Assembly: GCF_000003815.2 (NCBI RefSeq)
Contig: NC_049983.1
Span: 26,037,003 to 26,101,002, forward strand
Source of the DNA: Branchiostoma floridae
Lineage: Eukaryota; Chordata; Leptocardii; Amphioxiformes; Branchiostomatidae
Direction: 5' to 3'
DNA: 64,000 nucleotides
Below, piece by piece: positions 44,801-55,925 of this stretch. Numbering within the stretch: the stretch's first letter is position 1; the number at the start of each line of letters is the position of its first letter. The notes beneath the pieces are model-generated. The model saw only the letters and a list, made by a program, of their open reading frames with translations. It had not been told where the DNA came from and did not search any database. The translations under genes were made by a program, and so were the position numbers.

Positions 44801-46575
44801 TGACAATATTTCCTCTCCGTTTGACGGCCCTACAGGCCAGAGGAGTGATGTACAGGAGGCAGGCTGTTATTTCCCAGATGGTGGTGGAAAATTGTCTGTG
44901 AGGCTGGTATATCCTAACCAATAACTGTAGGATGATTGCCCTTAAACCTCAGCAGCAATGTACTATAGGAGTGGGTACTAGTACAAAACCGTTTTTTTAG
45001 TGGATCAGTCCAGAAAAACAGGACCTGAAAAAAAAATCAGTTGACCAGATTTTGGCCCAATTAGAAAATGAACAGATTATACCGGCAGGCATTCACGTGT
45101 TTTGGGGTTACCGGTCCAAGAAAAGAACAAGAGCAAAGTAGAGGAGGGTTGAAGGTCATGTTTACCAAGTTTCTACAGTCAAACTTGGTCTAAGTTAAGA
45201 GAGGTTTGACAATATTTCCCCTTTGTTTGATGCATCTTCAGGCCTGAGGAGTGATGGTACAGGAGTCAGGCTTTTATTTTCCAGATGGTGATGAAAATTT
45301 GTCTGTGAAGCGGGTATATCCCGACCAATAACTGTAGGATGATTGCCCTTAAACCTTAGCAGCAATGTACTGTAGGAGTGGGTACCGGTACAAAACCGTT
45401 TTTCTTAGTGGACTGGTCCAGAAAAACAGGACCCGAAAAAAAATTAGTTGACCAGATTTTGGCCCAATTAGAAAATGAACAGATTATAACGGCAGACATT
45501 CACCAGCCCAGGAAAACAACAAGTCAGAGCAAAGTAGAGGGGCTTTGATGGTCAAGTTTCTACATTCAAACTTTGTCTAAGTTAACAGAGGTTTGACATT
45601 ATATATTCCCTTTGTTTGACGGCCCTGCAGGCCTGAGGAGTGATGGTACAGGAGTCAGGCTTTTATTTCCCAGAAGGTGATGGAAATTTGTCTGTGAGGC
45701 TGGTATATCCTGACCAATAACTGTAGGATGATTGCCCCTAAACCTCAGCTGCAATGTACTGTAGGACTGGGTACCGGTACAAAACTGTTTTTTCTTAGTG
45801 GACAGGTGCAGAAAACCAAGACCTGAAAAAACAAAACAGTGTACCGGATTTTGGACCAATTAGAAAATGAACAGATTATACTGTCAGGCATTTACATGTT
45901 TTGGGGTTAGGACCTAAGAAAATAACAAGAGCAAAGTAGAGGAGGGTTGACGGTCATGTTTACCAAGTTTCTTCAGTCAAACTTGATCTAAGTTAACAGA
46001 GGTTTGACAATAATTCCCCTTTGTTTGACGGCTCTCCAGGCCGGAGGAGTGATGGTACAGGAGTCAGGCTGTTATTTCCCAGATGGTCGTGGAAAATTGT
46101 CTGTGAAGCTGGTATATCCTGACCAATAACTGTAGGGATGATTGCCTTTAAACCTTAGCAGCAATGTACTGTAGGACTGGGTACTGGTACAAACCCATTT
46201 TTTTTAGTGGACTGGTCCAGAAAAACAGCACCTAAAAAAAATTTGTTGACCAGATTTTGGACCGATTAGAAAATGAACAGATTATACCGGCAGGCATTTA
46301 CATGTTTTTGGTTCTTACTGGTCCAAGAAAATAACAAGAGCAAAGTAGAGCAGGGTTGAAGGTAATGTTTACCTAGTTTCTACAGACAAACTTGGTCTAA
46401 GTTAACACAGTGTCCGACAATAATTCTCCTCTGTTTGATGCCTCTTCCAGCCAGAGGAGTGATAGTACAGGAGGCAGGCCCAGAAGGTGGTGAAAATTTG
46501 TCTGCGAGGCTGGTATATCCTGACCAATAACTGAAGGGATGATTGCACTTAAACCTCAGTAGTGGTGTACTGAAT
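44801..46575 (+). repeat. ~400-bp satellite, 4.4 units, containing hAT-element sequence
   Basis: Units start at about 44801, 45208, 45596, 46007 and 46417 (TTGACAATA.TTCC...TTTGACGGCC). Each holds GACCAATAACTGTAGGATGA, then a ~150-bp part (GTGGGTACCGGTACAAAACC, TCCAGAAAAACAGGACC, AATTAGAAAATGAACAGATT) that is the inverse of the right end of the hAT-type element at 60173-60632. Confidence 0.9.
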
Positions 46576-46834
46576 CTGCAGGCAGGTGATGCAGGTGCTA
46601 TAAGTCCATGAATAGTTTTAACACAGCACCCATTTTAAAAACGGGCCCTTCAGTTTGGAGGTAATTGTCCCTGTGCCTTTAAAACCATCACTGTTTGCAG
46701 AATACTGTGGTAACTGTATTCATAGTAACGTGACTGATGAACTTCTTCAACGAGGCCCTTCAGGAATTTAGAGTACCATACTGACTCGCCTGTCTTCTCA
46801 ACATTCATCCTGCCCCAGTCTTTGCTTAATGATA
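46576..46834. other. Intronic sequence between repeats
   Basis: No feature was recognised. Confidence 0.4.
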
Positions 46835-47045
46835 AACTGTAAATGCAGAAATGTTCGCGGTGGATTAATGTTCATGGTTTTTGCGGCGACCATTTCACTG
46901 CGAACTTAAAATCACCGGAACATTTTTCTATTATGGTATAAGACTACAGTCTATGGTGTTACCGCGAAATTAAAACCACAGCAAAAATGAATTTTTCCTG
47001 CTACAGCGAAATTAAATCACCGCAAACTTAAATGCATTTACAGTA
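46835..47045 (-). mobile_element. CTGTAAATGC MITE, copy 4
   Basis: Opposite orientation to copy 1 (CTGTAAATGCAGAAATGTTC ... CTTAAATGCATTTACAG), 211 bp, both ends present. Confidence 0.85.
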
Positions 47046-47744
47046 TTTATTTATGAATCTTGTAGGGTTGTCCCTTCAGTTATCAGATTTCCAAGCCCTG
47101 CGATAAATCAATCAACATAAACTAACAATAATCATATATTAACCAAAAACGCAAGCAATCCAACATAGGGGTAATAGCTTATCTGATTAAATAAGTCTTC
47201 ACCTTGTGTGCTGAGGACCAGATAACTGGATTAGTTTGGCCTGTAAGTTAAACAAGCATTTCTACAGAACAGATGACTGAAAGTACCCGCCATCTGGTCT
47301 TGTTTGTTTTTCCTTATATGACTGAAAAGATCAATGCTCTTGGTTCATACATGTATGATATAGGGTGACTGATTATTGCCAACAGATGCTTAGTTTAATG
47401 GTAGGTATTTTGCAATGTAATCAATGATGTATAATCACAATAATCAGTGAGACTGTCTAAGTTAGACTATTAGTCTTCAACGTACATTCTTGATATATAA
47501 GCCAAAAACATGTAAGACACCTAAAGTAAGGCAAATAGAAGCAGTTGTGTACAGTTGTAGTATTATTTCAGGACTCCAGGTATGTACCTAATATTAATAT
47601 GGAGGTTCAATAGACAAAGAAGCAAAAAAAATGGGCCTCTCCCAACCTGTTTCTCCAGGTCCGATGCTTGCCTAACAAAGGTTAAACAAATCTGTAGGAA
47701 AAAGACCAAAATAATCTTGAACTTTAGGTCAATGAACTCAATGA
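47046..47744. other. Intronic sequence, nothing recognised
   Basis: AT-rich, no structure noticed. Confidence 0.4.
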
Positions 47745-48010
47745 ACGGTTGAGCACTGGTTGTGACAGAGAAGACAGATGATGTAGACAGGTTTGTTGTA
47801 CTTGGAAAACTGCTATTGACAGCTCTTTTTGACAAGACAATGATCAGAGGACCTTAACCTTATGTCTGAAATGAGAAGGACAGCAACCCTGTCTAGTACT
47901 AGTAGTAGTATGAATATTGGTCGACAGCAACAACCGGGCTTTGAACTCCCCACCTGTTGGTCCATAGGCAGGGTCACTAACCGCTGGGCTGGCCAGACCG
48001 CTTGACTTTT
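47745..48010 (-). mobile_element. tRNA-headed SINE, copy 1
   Basis: On the minus strand: an A-box-like AGCCCAGCGGTTAGTGACC, a B-box-like GGGAGTTCAAAGCCC, then a body with CTTGTCAAAAAGAGCT and CATCTGTCTTCTCTGTCAC. The body is shared with 63430-63620. Confidence 0.6.
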
Positions 48011-49509
48011 GACGCTGATCGTAAGTGAAGGGATGAAAATTGCCTGTTGCGGATGAGTTTGATGAGGTTGTGGAGAGGAAAGCCGGGTCCATTTGTCATG
48101 AGGGACAGGAAGATCGTGATAATCGCGGGGTCACGACGGGAGGCTGATTCTTCAGACTCTTATTGATTACCTTGTGGATGGTGGAGTCTGTTATGGATGG
48201 GAGCAATTTTATAGTCTTATCAAATGTCAAGAAATAGTGAACCCCAAGCCATTGCAATCTGATGCCTTTTTCTTACTTTTTTTTTCAAATACAGAAAGTC
48301 AAGCAAGTCTGCAATAAAATAAAACAAAACTTTTTTAGTGGTACATGTAACATTAAGAATTTGAAATAAGAAAGGTTGATTCTTTCGACTCATATTTATT
48401 ACCATGTGGATGGTGAAGTCTGTTATAGATGGGAGTAATTTTATAGTCGCATCAAAGTCAAGAAAAAGTGAACCCTAGGGCATTGTAATCTGAACTTGAA
48501 AGTTCATTTGTGTTGGTAAAAGTCATTCTGGAACCAGTTGAACTGTAATTTCCAACACGAAAATTGGACTTACCCAAATTGTTGACTGATCAGTACCAGT
48601 CTTTGTCAAGGAATTACAATATGATTGATGCTTTTTCATTTATTTCTTTTCAAAAAGTTAGACAAGTCTACCACAAAATTAGAGTAAACTTTTTTTATTC
48701 CTGAGTACATGGCATTTCTAAAGAGGAATTAGAGCAATTTTGCATTCAGCATTCTTCCTACGAATTTGACACTCTTCATTTTCCAACCTGATTGTTTCCA
48801 AATTGTAAATGTTAGATTGTACCCTTGCTGTGATCTAGTACGTGCTTTGAAAACACCCTAATTTAGAGCCTCTATAACTTGAAAGAGAACTATAGCGAGA
48901 AAGTTAATGTGTGTATGAAAGTAACATTGATTTTTGTGCTGGTTTCCAACCCACCACACACCTCGCCAGGCTGCAATTTATATTCAAATTTTGGGCCGAA
49001 GTTATGGACAGCTTGAAGATGAATATTCTCTAACTCAGGACTCTTGTTGCATCACAAGTGTGAACTTCACAATGTTCAGTCCTGGAAAAAATGACACCGG
49101 TACTACATTTTCTGAGGCTGTATTTTCTTTACCAAATTGCAATGAGTCCATATATTGTATCATTCATGCCATTTTTGTATGCAACAAGTTTAAAGCTCAT
49201 CCCAACGCAGGAAGTGCTGTATTTCTGTGAGGGGTATTAATGATTTTGTTGTCCAAATGTTTAATCTAGACTGTCCACTTTGTGGATTGTCATCAATTAC
49301 AAAAGACTTTTGCTGACAGATCAGCACAAAACTCGGCAAGCAGGGAATTATTGGTTTGGTGGTCACCGTGTTGTATTGCACAGTCATCGGCTCTGGTCTG
49401 CCTTAATTATTACTTTAGTGGTGCTGAGTTGATTACGGGAGTTGTCCCCAAAAGAACCCACCTCAGCTTAATTGTTTCTCCATTTCTCAACTGGAGGAGA
49501 TGAAATGTG
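48011..49509. other. Intronic sequence with a short duplication
   Basis: ATGGTG.AGTCTGTTAT.GATG with GGGAG.AATTTTATAGTC is present at 48178 and 48408 (period about 230). No gene was recognised. Confidence 0.5.
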
Positions 49510-49905
49510 GTGAGTCCATCACCTCTGCAGTTTGCTCCAAGGACATGCCGATAATGGAAACTTCATCTTGAGGGTGGAAACTTGATATTCTGGAATATCA
49601 GATGAAGGTGAAGGTGACAGGAGGAGAGGAGTACAGAAGAAAGAGAGGGGGGGAGAGGAATGAAGAAAAATAAAATAGGAAGAAAGCAAGGAAAGAAGGA
49701 TGAGATAGAAAAAAAGAAAGAAAAAGAAAGGAAGGAGGTAGGAAGAATAGAAATGTGAGAGAAGGAGAGAAAGGGAGGGAGGAAGTTTGTGAGAGAGAAA
49801 ATTTTATTTGCGCAGTCTATCACCTCCTCAGTCCGCTCCAAGGACGTGCCGTTATTGGAAACTTCATCTGTCGGGTGGAAACTTTGTTTCTGGAATATAA
49901 AGTAG
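49510..49905 (+). repeat. 302-bp tandem duplication around a polypurine tract
   Basis: GTC.ATCACCTC.TCAGT..GCTCCAAGGAC.TGCCG and GGAAACTTCATCTTGAGGGT are at 49516 and 49818. Between them, 49600-49800 is nearly all A/G, a potential triplex (H-DNA) former. The Ser/Phe/Leu-rich minus ORF is its shadow. Confidence 0.8.
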
Positions 49906-50347
49906 ACTATAAAGGATGAGACGATGGGGGTTTAGTGGGGCGTGTCCGCACAGTGGGTTATGAAATTACGGATGGTGTCGTGTTTGTAGCATATAAAGAG
50001 GCTCGGGATGGAGACCTGACTTCCAAACGGTGGAAGTCATGAGTTTCATTAATGGGTGTCAGGTCGGAGGGGGAAATAAGAGAGTCTGCGTGGTGAGGAG
50101 GGAGGAAATCAAACTTCAGAGAGTGGAACGGTCGTGACGAGACTGGAAAGTGTCAGGTTTCTGTCTGGAAAGTATCGGGTTTCAGTACATATAAGTATGT
50201 TCAAGGGAAAGTCTGAAGGATGGCGGCAGGAAAGGGAATACTATATTACTTTGAACTTTTTATTAGAAAGTCTTTTTATTAGAAAGTCTTCATCAGATGA
50301 CAAGAGTGAAGCTGCGTCGATGTAGGTTAGACTTCCAGGTAATAAGA
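49906..50347. other. Intronic sequence
   Basis: A short TTTTTATTAGAAAGTC repeat at 50257 and 50272 only. Confidence 0.4.
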
Positions 50348-50508
50348 TATACCAAAAAGTAGTTACTCAAGCAACTGGATATAATTTCGGAAACGGTGGG
50401 AGAGAGAGACAGAGAAAGAGACAGACCAAAAACAATGGATGTTGTCCAAAACGTCTGACCATTTCCAAAATCATATACAGTTGCTTGAGTAACTGCTTTT
50501 TGGCGTAA
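50348..50508. mobile_element. Foldback element with ~45-bp arms
   Basis: Left arm CCAAAAAGTAGTTACTCAAG + CAACTGGATATAATTTCGG and right arm CAAAATCATATACAGTTGCT + TGAGTAACTGCTTTTTGGCG are inverted repeats. The arm also occurs singly at 26080-26125 (with GGTAATAAGATA.GCCAAA), so it is a dispersed family. Confidence 0.7.
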
Positions 50509-51209
50509 GAGTGAAGCTGCTTCTAAGCCTTCCACTCACCTCCTATTGGTCGATAGTTTCTAAGCAGGGTAGGGCGCTCTTGTGAGATAGCCAATCAGCA
50601 TTGAAGGTCTCAGTTTGCTCTGACTAGATTGTCCAATCAACACTGAGGATCTCAGGCTGCCCTGTTCTCAAGTGATTACTCAGCAAGAATGATACTTTCT
50701 ACAATTGAAAGCACTTCATTTGAAATCTCTCCTGAAAAACAAAAGGGTGAGGCAATTTTTCCAGACCCCTCAGACCCCTGTAACTAGCTGCTGCCATACT
50801 GTATGCCTGCAAAGCTGTCCGTTTTCCACCGAAGGTCAGTTATACCAGTAACTGTTGCAAGTAAAGACTGTATTTTATGATATTTGGATATTGTATGATT
50901 TTGTAAAAACCTCAAAAGATCAAAATAATTTTGTTGTTATTGTTGCGTTATGTTAACCACTAAAAATAAACGTTTTACAACCTGTTAAAGGTAATCTATG
51001 CTTGTATCTGAGTTATTGGAGTCATTTGGAAGCAGTAGCACAACAGCAGTGTCAGTTCACAGTTCTCAATGGAGCCATCACATTGTAGCACCTTCCCCCA
51101 GATTGATCAGGCCATGATACTGTACAGTACTGGGGGATCATCAGTGTCTGGCAGCTGTCCCAGCTGACTCATGATGGCACTCAGTAGACCTGACACACCT
51201 GGGGCTTCC
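50509..51209. other. Intronic sequence, nothing recognised
   Basis: No gene or repeat was noticed. Confidence 0.4.
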
Positions 51210-53600
51210 AGATCTGTTCACTTCTCACCTGTTTGGGAGATGGTCCAAAACATTCTACCCAGAAATAAGCTGTGGAAGAAGAACTTCTCAGAGCTTCTTG
51301 TAGTGAAGATACGCGGGGGTCTTCCAGATATCTTCAGTTCTAATGTTCAAAATCATTCTACCCAGAACTAAGCTGCAGAAGAAAAGCTTCTCATAGTATT
51401 CCTGATCTCTTCACTTGGGAGATGTTCCAAAACATTCTACTAAGCTGTGCAAGAGAAGCTTGTCAGGACCTATTGTATGTTCCAAAACGTCCTACCCAGA
51501 ACTAAGCTTTGTAAGAAGAGCTTGTCAGACTGTTGTAGTGAATGTACGCAGGGGTCTTCCTTATATCTTCAGTTCTAAGCAGTTTGGGAAATGTTCCAAA
51601 ACAATTCCTACTAAGCTGTGAAAGAGGAGCTTGTCAGAACCTCTTGTAGGGAATTTCCAAGGGGATACTTAGGAGATGTTCCAAAACATTCTACCCAGAA
51701 CTAAGCTGTGGAAGAAGAACTTCTCAGAGCTTCTTGTAGTGAAGATATGCGGGTGGGCATCTACCTTATATCTTCAGTTCTACGCAGCTTGGGAAATGTT
51801 CCAAAACATCCTACCAAGAACTAAGCTGTGCAAGAAGAGCTTGTCAGAGCCTTTTGTAGTGAAGGTACAAGTGGATCTTCCTGATTTCTTCAGTTCTAAG
51901 CGGTTTGGGAAGTGATCCAAAACATCCTATACAGAACTAAGCTGTGAAGGAAGAGATTGTCAGAACCTCTTCCAGTGAAGATACAAGTGGGGGTCTTCCT
52001 GATCTCTTCAGTTCCCAGCTGTTTGGAAAATTTTCCAAAACATCCTACCCAGAACTAAGCTGTAGAAGAAGAACTTGTCAGAACCTCTTGTAGTGAAGAT
52101 ACACAGGGGTCTTCCTTATCTCTTCAGTTTTAAGCAGTTTTGGAAGTGTTCCAAAACATCCTACCCAGAGCTAAGCTGTGAAGATTCTTGTAGTGGAGGT
52201 ATAACTATAAGTGTATCTCCCTGATCTCTTCAGTTCTTAGCAGGTTTGGAAATGTTCCAAAACATCCTAACCAGAACTTAGTTGTGGAAGAAGAGCTTGT
52301 CAGAGCCTCTTGTAGTGTAGATTCTTCCTGATCTCTTCACTTGGGAGATGTTACAAAACATCCTACTAAGCTGTGAAAGAGGAGATTGTCAGAGCCTCTT
52401 GTAGTAGATATACACAGGGGTCTTTCTTATATCTTCAATTCTCAGTGGTATGGGAAATGTTTCAAAGCATCCTACCCAGAACTAAGATGTGGAAGAAGAA
52501 CTTGTCAGAACCACTTGTAGTGAAGATACGCAGGGGTCTTCTTGATAGCTTGAATTCTCAGTGATTTGGGAAACGTTCCAAAACATCCATCCTCACACTC
52601 AGGGTTGACAATCACGGCAAAGCCTATGATATCAACCCTGACAACTCAGCCACAGTATTCGGTTATTAGGGGTGCCTTGCTTATGAATATGAATATTAAT
52701 GAGCTTACCCTTATATGGGCAGTCAGCCGTTGGGGATCGGGCGTCGGCATGGTGAGCAAACAAAGCCATGGTAATACGTAACATGATTGGCTGATAGCTT
52801 CCCAGCGGCCATTGCGGGACAGCTTTAGCCTGTTGCAAGCTCTCTCATCGCCTGTTCTCTAATTGGCTGGCAGCTGGTTTGTGGCGACGCCCCCGGTACC
52901 ATATATTAACCTCAGGCAAGCAGAGGTGAAAACAGATGGAGTCCCTCTGACGACTCTGTTTTGCCTTTGCGTAGGAGAATGCAAAACATCCTACCAAGAA
53001 CTAAGCTGTGAAAGGAGAGCTTGTCAGAACCTGCTGTAGTGATGATACGCAAGGGTCTTCTTTATATCTTCAGTTCTCAGTGGTCTGGGAAATGTAGAGC
53101 TAAGCTGTGTAAGAAGAACTTGTCAGAACCTCTTGTAGTGAAGATACAGGAGTAGGTCTCCTGATATCTTCAGCTATGTGGAAATATTCCAGATCATCCA
53201 TCTGAGAATTAAACAGTGAAAGAAGAAGAGGAGGAAGTTGTTAAGCCTGACTAGCCCTGTCCTTGGTGCTGAATTTGTTGTAATGAAGATGTCAGAACCT
53301 CTTGTATTGTAGATACAACTGTGTCTGTGTAGATTCTCATGTAGTACAGATAGACATGTCAGCCATTTAGAAATATTCCAAAATCTATGACATCTTAAGT
53401 GTAAAAGGAACTTTTTACACCTCTTGTAGTGTAGATGAACATGGTATATTCACTTCTCAGCTATTTGGAAATGTTCCAAAACATCCTACCCAGAACTAAC
53501 CTATGTAAGATGAACTTTCCAGAGTCTCAGTAAGATAAAGTAGTGGGTCTCCTGAAATCTTCAGCTATTCGGAAACATTTCCGATAATCCAAGTGAGAAT
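51210..53600 (+). repeat. ~110-130-bp tandem array, roughly 18 units
   Basis: The unit contains GGAAATGTTCCAAAACATCC, TACCCAGAACTAAGCTGTG, AGAAGAGCTTGTCAGAACCT, CTTGTAGTGAAGATACGCAG and CTTCCTGATATCTTCAGTTC. Units decay towards 53600. The array is interrupted at about 52589-52980 by unrelated DNA. Short plus-strand frames with FQNILPRTKLWKK are by-products. Confidence 0.9.
52589..52980 (+). promoter_or_regulatory. Insertion in the array with promoter-like architecture
   Basis: About 390 bp unrelated to the flanking units. A stem-loop CAGGGTTGA/TCAACCCTG sits at 52600-52640, inverted CCAAT boxes (ATTGGCTG) at 52786 and 52862, a CGCCCCC box at 52888 and a TATA-like ATATATTA at 52901, about 35 bp after the second CCAAT. 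It could be a processed or transposed promoter, an LTR fragment or a MITE carrying one; no transcript is evident downstream. Confidence 0.35.
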
Positions 53601-55094
53601 TAAGCAGTGAAAGAAGAAGAGGTTATTCGGCCTGACATGTATAATTTAGTCCTGTCCTTGGTGCTGAATATGATACTGCAAAATAAAAAAAAAGAATCAT
53701 TCTTCACTTGAATTGAAGATGATTGAACTTTTTCCACAGTAGGCATGCCAGTTGTGCTCAAGTGTCATGAGTCTCTGCTTCATCTTTCTGCCACAGGGCA
53801 GTGTTCAGGTCATTAACTACTAATCATAGGAACATCATGGCAGAAAATTTCTGCTGATTGTCTAGACTACAAGGCCAGAAAATCAAATAGCAGCGCTTCA
53901 GGTCATTTGAAACAATGTTTGGATGGTTTGTTTGGAGGGGATTGATGTTTGATTTGGTTCTATGGGCAGGATGGCTTCCAGGAAACATTTTTTGTGTCAG
54001 ACTCCTTATTTGGTTACACTGTGAAATTGTCTTTGGATTTTGATAGTGGCTGAATGTAAAGATTGTAATCTTAGGAACCAGTTATGATATGCCTCTAGTT
54101 TTAGCGGAGAATTTTTCATTTGGGGGACCTGTTGTGTTTTGCTCAAGTAGTTACTATGGGAGCGGTTTTTAATGCTGTTAGCGTTAAAGTAATGATTTGA
54201 GAGAAAGTAAAGTTGTCATTTGAAAGGTATCACTAAAAAGTAAACTTTATCAAACTTACAGTGATTTGCTTTGTAGTTTTCATTTTGTTTGAAAGCCAGC
54301 AGAACATATTGTATAATATTACTCCAACACCAATGTAAAAGTGCAAGGATTTGCCTGCATGCCCTACAGGCTACAATCGATAGACGTTTATTTTTGAAAG
54401 GGTGCCAAGAAGGAAACTTGTAAAACTTTACAATCACATTTGCCATGGCCCTTTATGATCAGGGTCGTTCTTGTATCACAGTAGCATGCTTATATGTTCC
54501 TTTATTGATCTCCTCCCTCTAATACTACATAGTTGCACCTGACTCCTCCTCTTTAATATAGCTGAGCTGGACCCAAGTCTTATCACAGTTGGATCATATT
54601 GCTGTCCTGCTCTTTAATATTCTTCAATATTGTAAAGCCCTTCCCACTCTTTATTGCCTGTTTAATACCCCAGGGAGCAACTACCATATACATTGTATTT
54701 TATGACAGATACATACTCTAAACAGGGTACCATATTACAGCCATATTACAGGTTGAATATGGGCACAAAGAAATAACTAGTAGTGTGTTGTACTTTTTTT
54801 TCTGTACTCAAGATTGAAGAGTTTTGCTAAGATTTGGTCGTCACTTTTTATCTACACATTTTTCAATTTTTGCAATGTAGGGCGGCTATCATATACTTCA
54901 TGACAGATGCATACTCTTAACAGAGTACCATATTCCAGCCTTCTCTGAACAGAGGGTAACTTTTACTGTCTGAGTCAGGAATAATTTGTAATTGTGAAAG
55001 GAAGTTAAAGGTAGTCTCAGTATAACTTTATTTGAGGCCCTAAGGGCAGTTTGTTGCTATTCACATGTCTAGGGGTGGATGAAGGTGGAGCCTA
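53601..55094. other. Intronic sequence with local duplications
   Basis: ATATAC.TT...TATGACAGAT.CATACTCT.AACAG.GTACCATATT is at 54687-54735 and 54892-54940. CTCAAGATTGA.GAG.TTTGCTAAGAT + TTTTATCTACACATTTTTCA at 54808-54878 recurs at 57560-57620. Confidence 0.5.
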
Positions 55095-55290
55095 TTCCTC
55101 TCTGTCTACTGCTTTTTGCTTCTTGACCCGAAGCCGAAGCTATATTCTATTGTTACACTGGGCGGAGTAAGAAAAGTCATGTAAGGTCCTATTCCCAAGG
55201 GCACAAGATTGATAGCACGATAGGATTCGAACCCAGGACCTCTTGGTTCTGGGCCAAATGCCTGCCATTATGCCACTTGCCTGCCTATCT
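55095..55290 (-). mobile_element. tRNA-headed SINE
   Basis: Minus strand: A box in AAGTGGCATAATGGCAGGC, exact B box GGGTTCGAATCC, then GCCCTTGGGAATAGGACCTT, CATGACTTTTCTTACTCCGC and CCAGTGTAAC, a body I associate with widespread deuterostome SINEs. Only one B-box-bearing copy of this subtype is seen here. Confidence 0.7.
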
Positions 55291-55794
55291 GCCTAAGCGC
55301 TTAGGCCAGGGACTAGCCCCTTGTTCCTCTCTGTCAGACTCCCCAGTTATGCTATGTGACACCAGAATTACAAGTTTAGGACTGTAGAATTTGTCTCTTG
55401 AACATTGAGGAATGACCGCCTTGTATAATGTATTGGTTTGATTTGATGCCATAAAAAGATCCAGGTTTTATGTACTAGCAAAGGTTCCTCAGTCACAAAG
55501 CTTAATGTCCAATCCAGTACAAGTCGTTAGTGTAAGTATAGTTGATTATCAATTAACCTTTTGTCCTCTATACCTATAAAGAAAATGGTGAGGCTTAAGG
55601 TATTAAGTATGCCCGCAGACACCTGAGCCTAAGGCTTGGTTTGAATCCCTCCTACTCTTTTGACTTCTAAATCTGGAAGCAGGCTTTTATTTACAGTTAG
55701 AAATTAATCCCCAAAAGTGGGGTGAACTGCGGACAATTTGGGCACATGAAAACTTGCCAAGCCAAGGTGTTGGTTCTTGGACTCAAGATCAAAT

Positions 55795-55925
55795 AAATGC
55801 AAAATGATAAAAAGGGATAATGCAAAATGACGAAAACAAATAATGCAAAATGGCAAAAATACATAATGCAAAATGACAAAAATACATAATGCAAAACGAA
55901 AAACACAGATAGTACAAAATGACAA
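55795..55925 (-). repeat. ~23-bp minisatellite
   Basis: About six units of ATGCAAAATGACAAAAATAC with small changes. It yields the repetitive Phe/Cys/His minus-strand frames. Confidence 0.9.

Noticed and set aside
49563-49841. Ser/Phe/Leu-rich 92-codon minus-strand ORF resembling membrane segments
   Set aside because: Translation of the polypyrimidine strand of the A/G tract.
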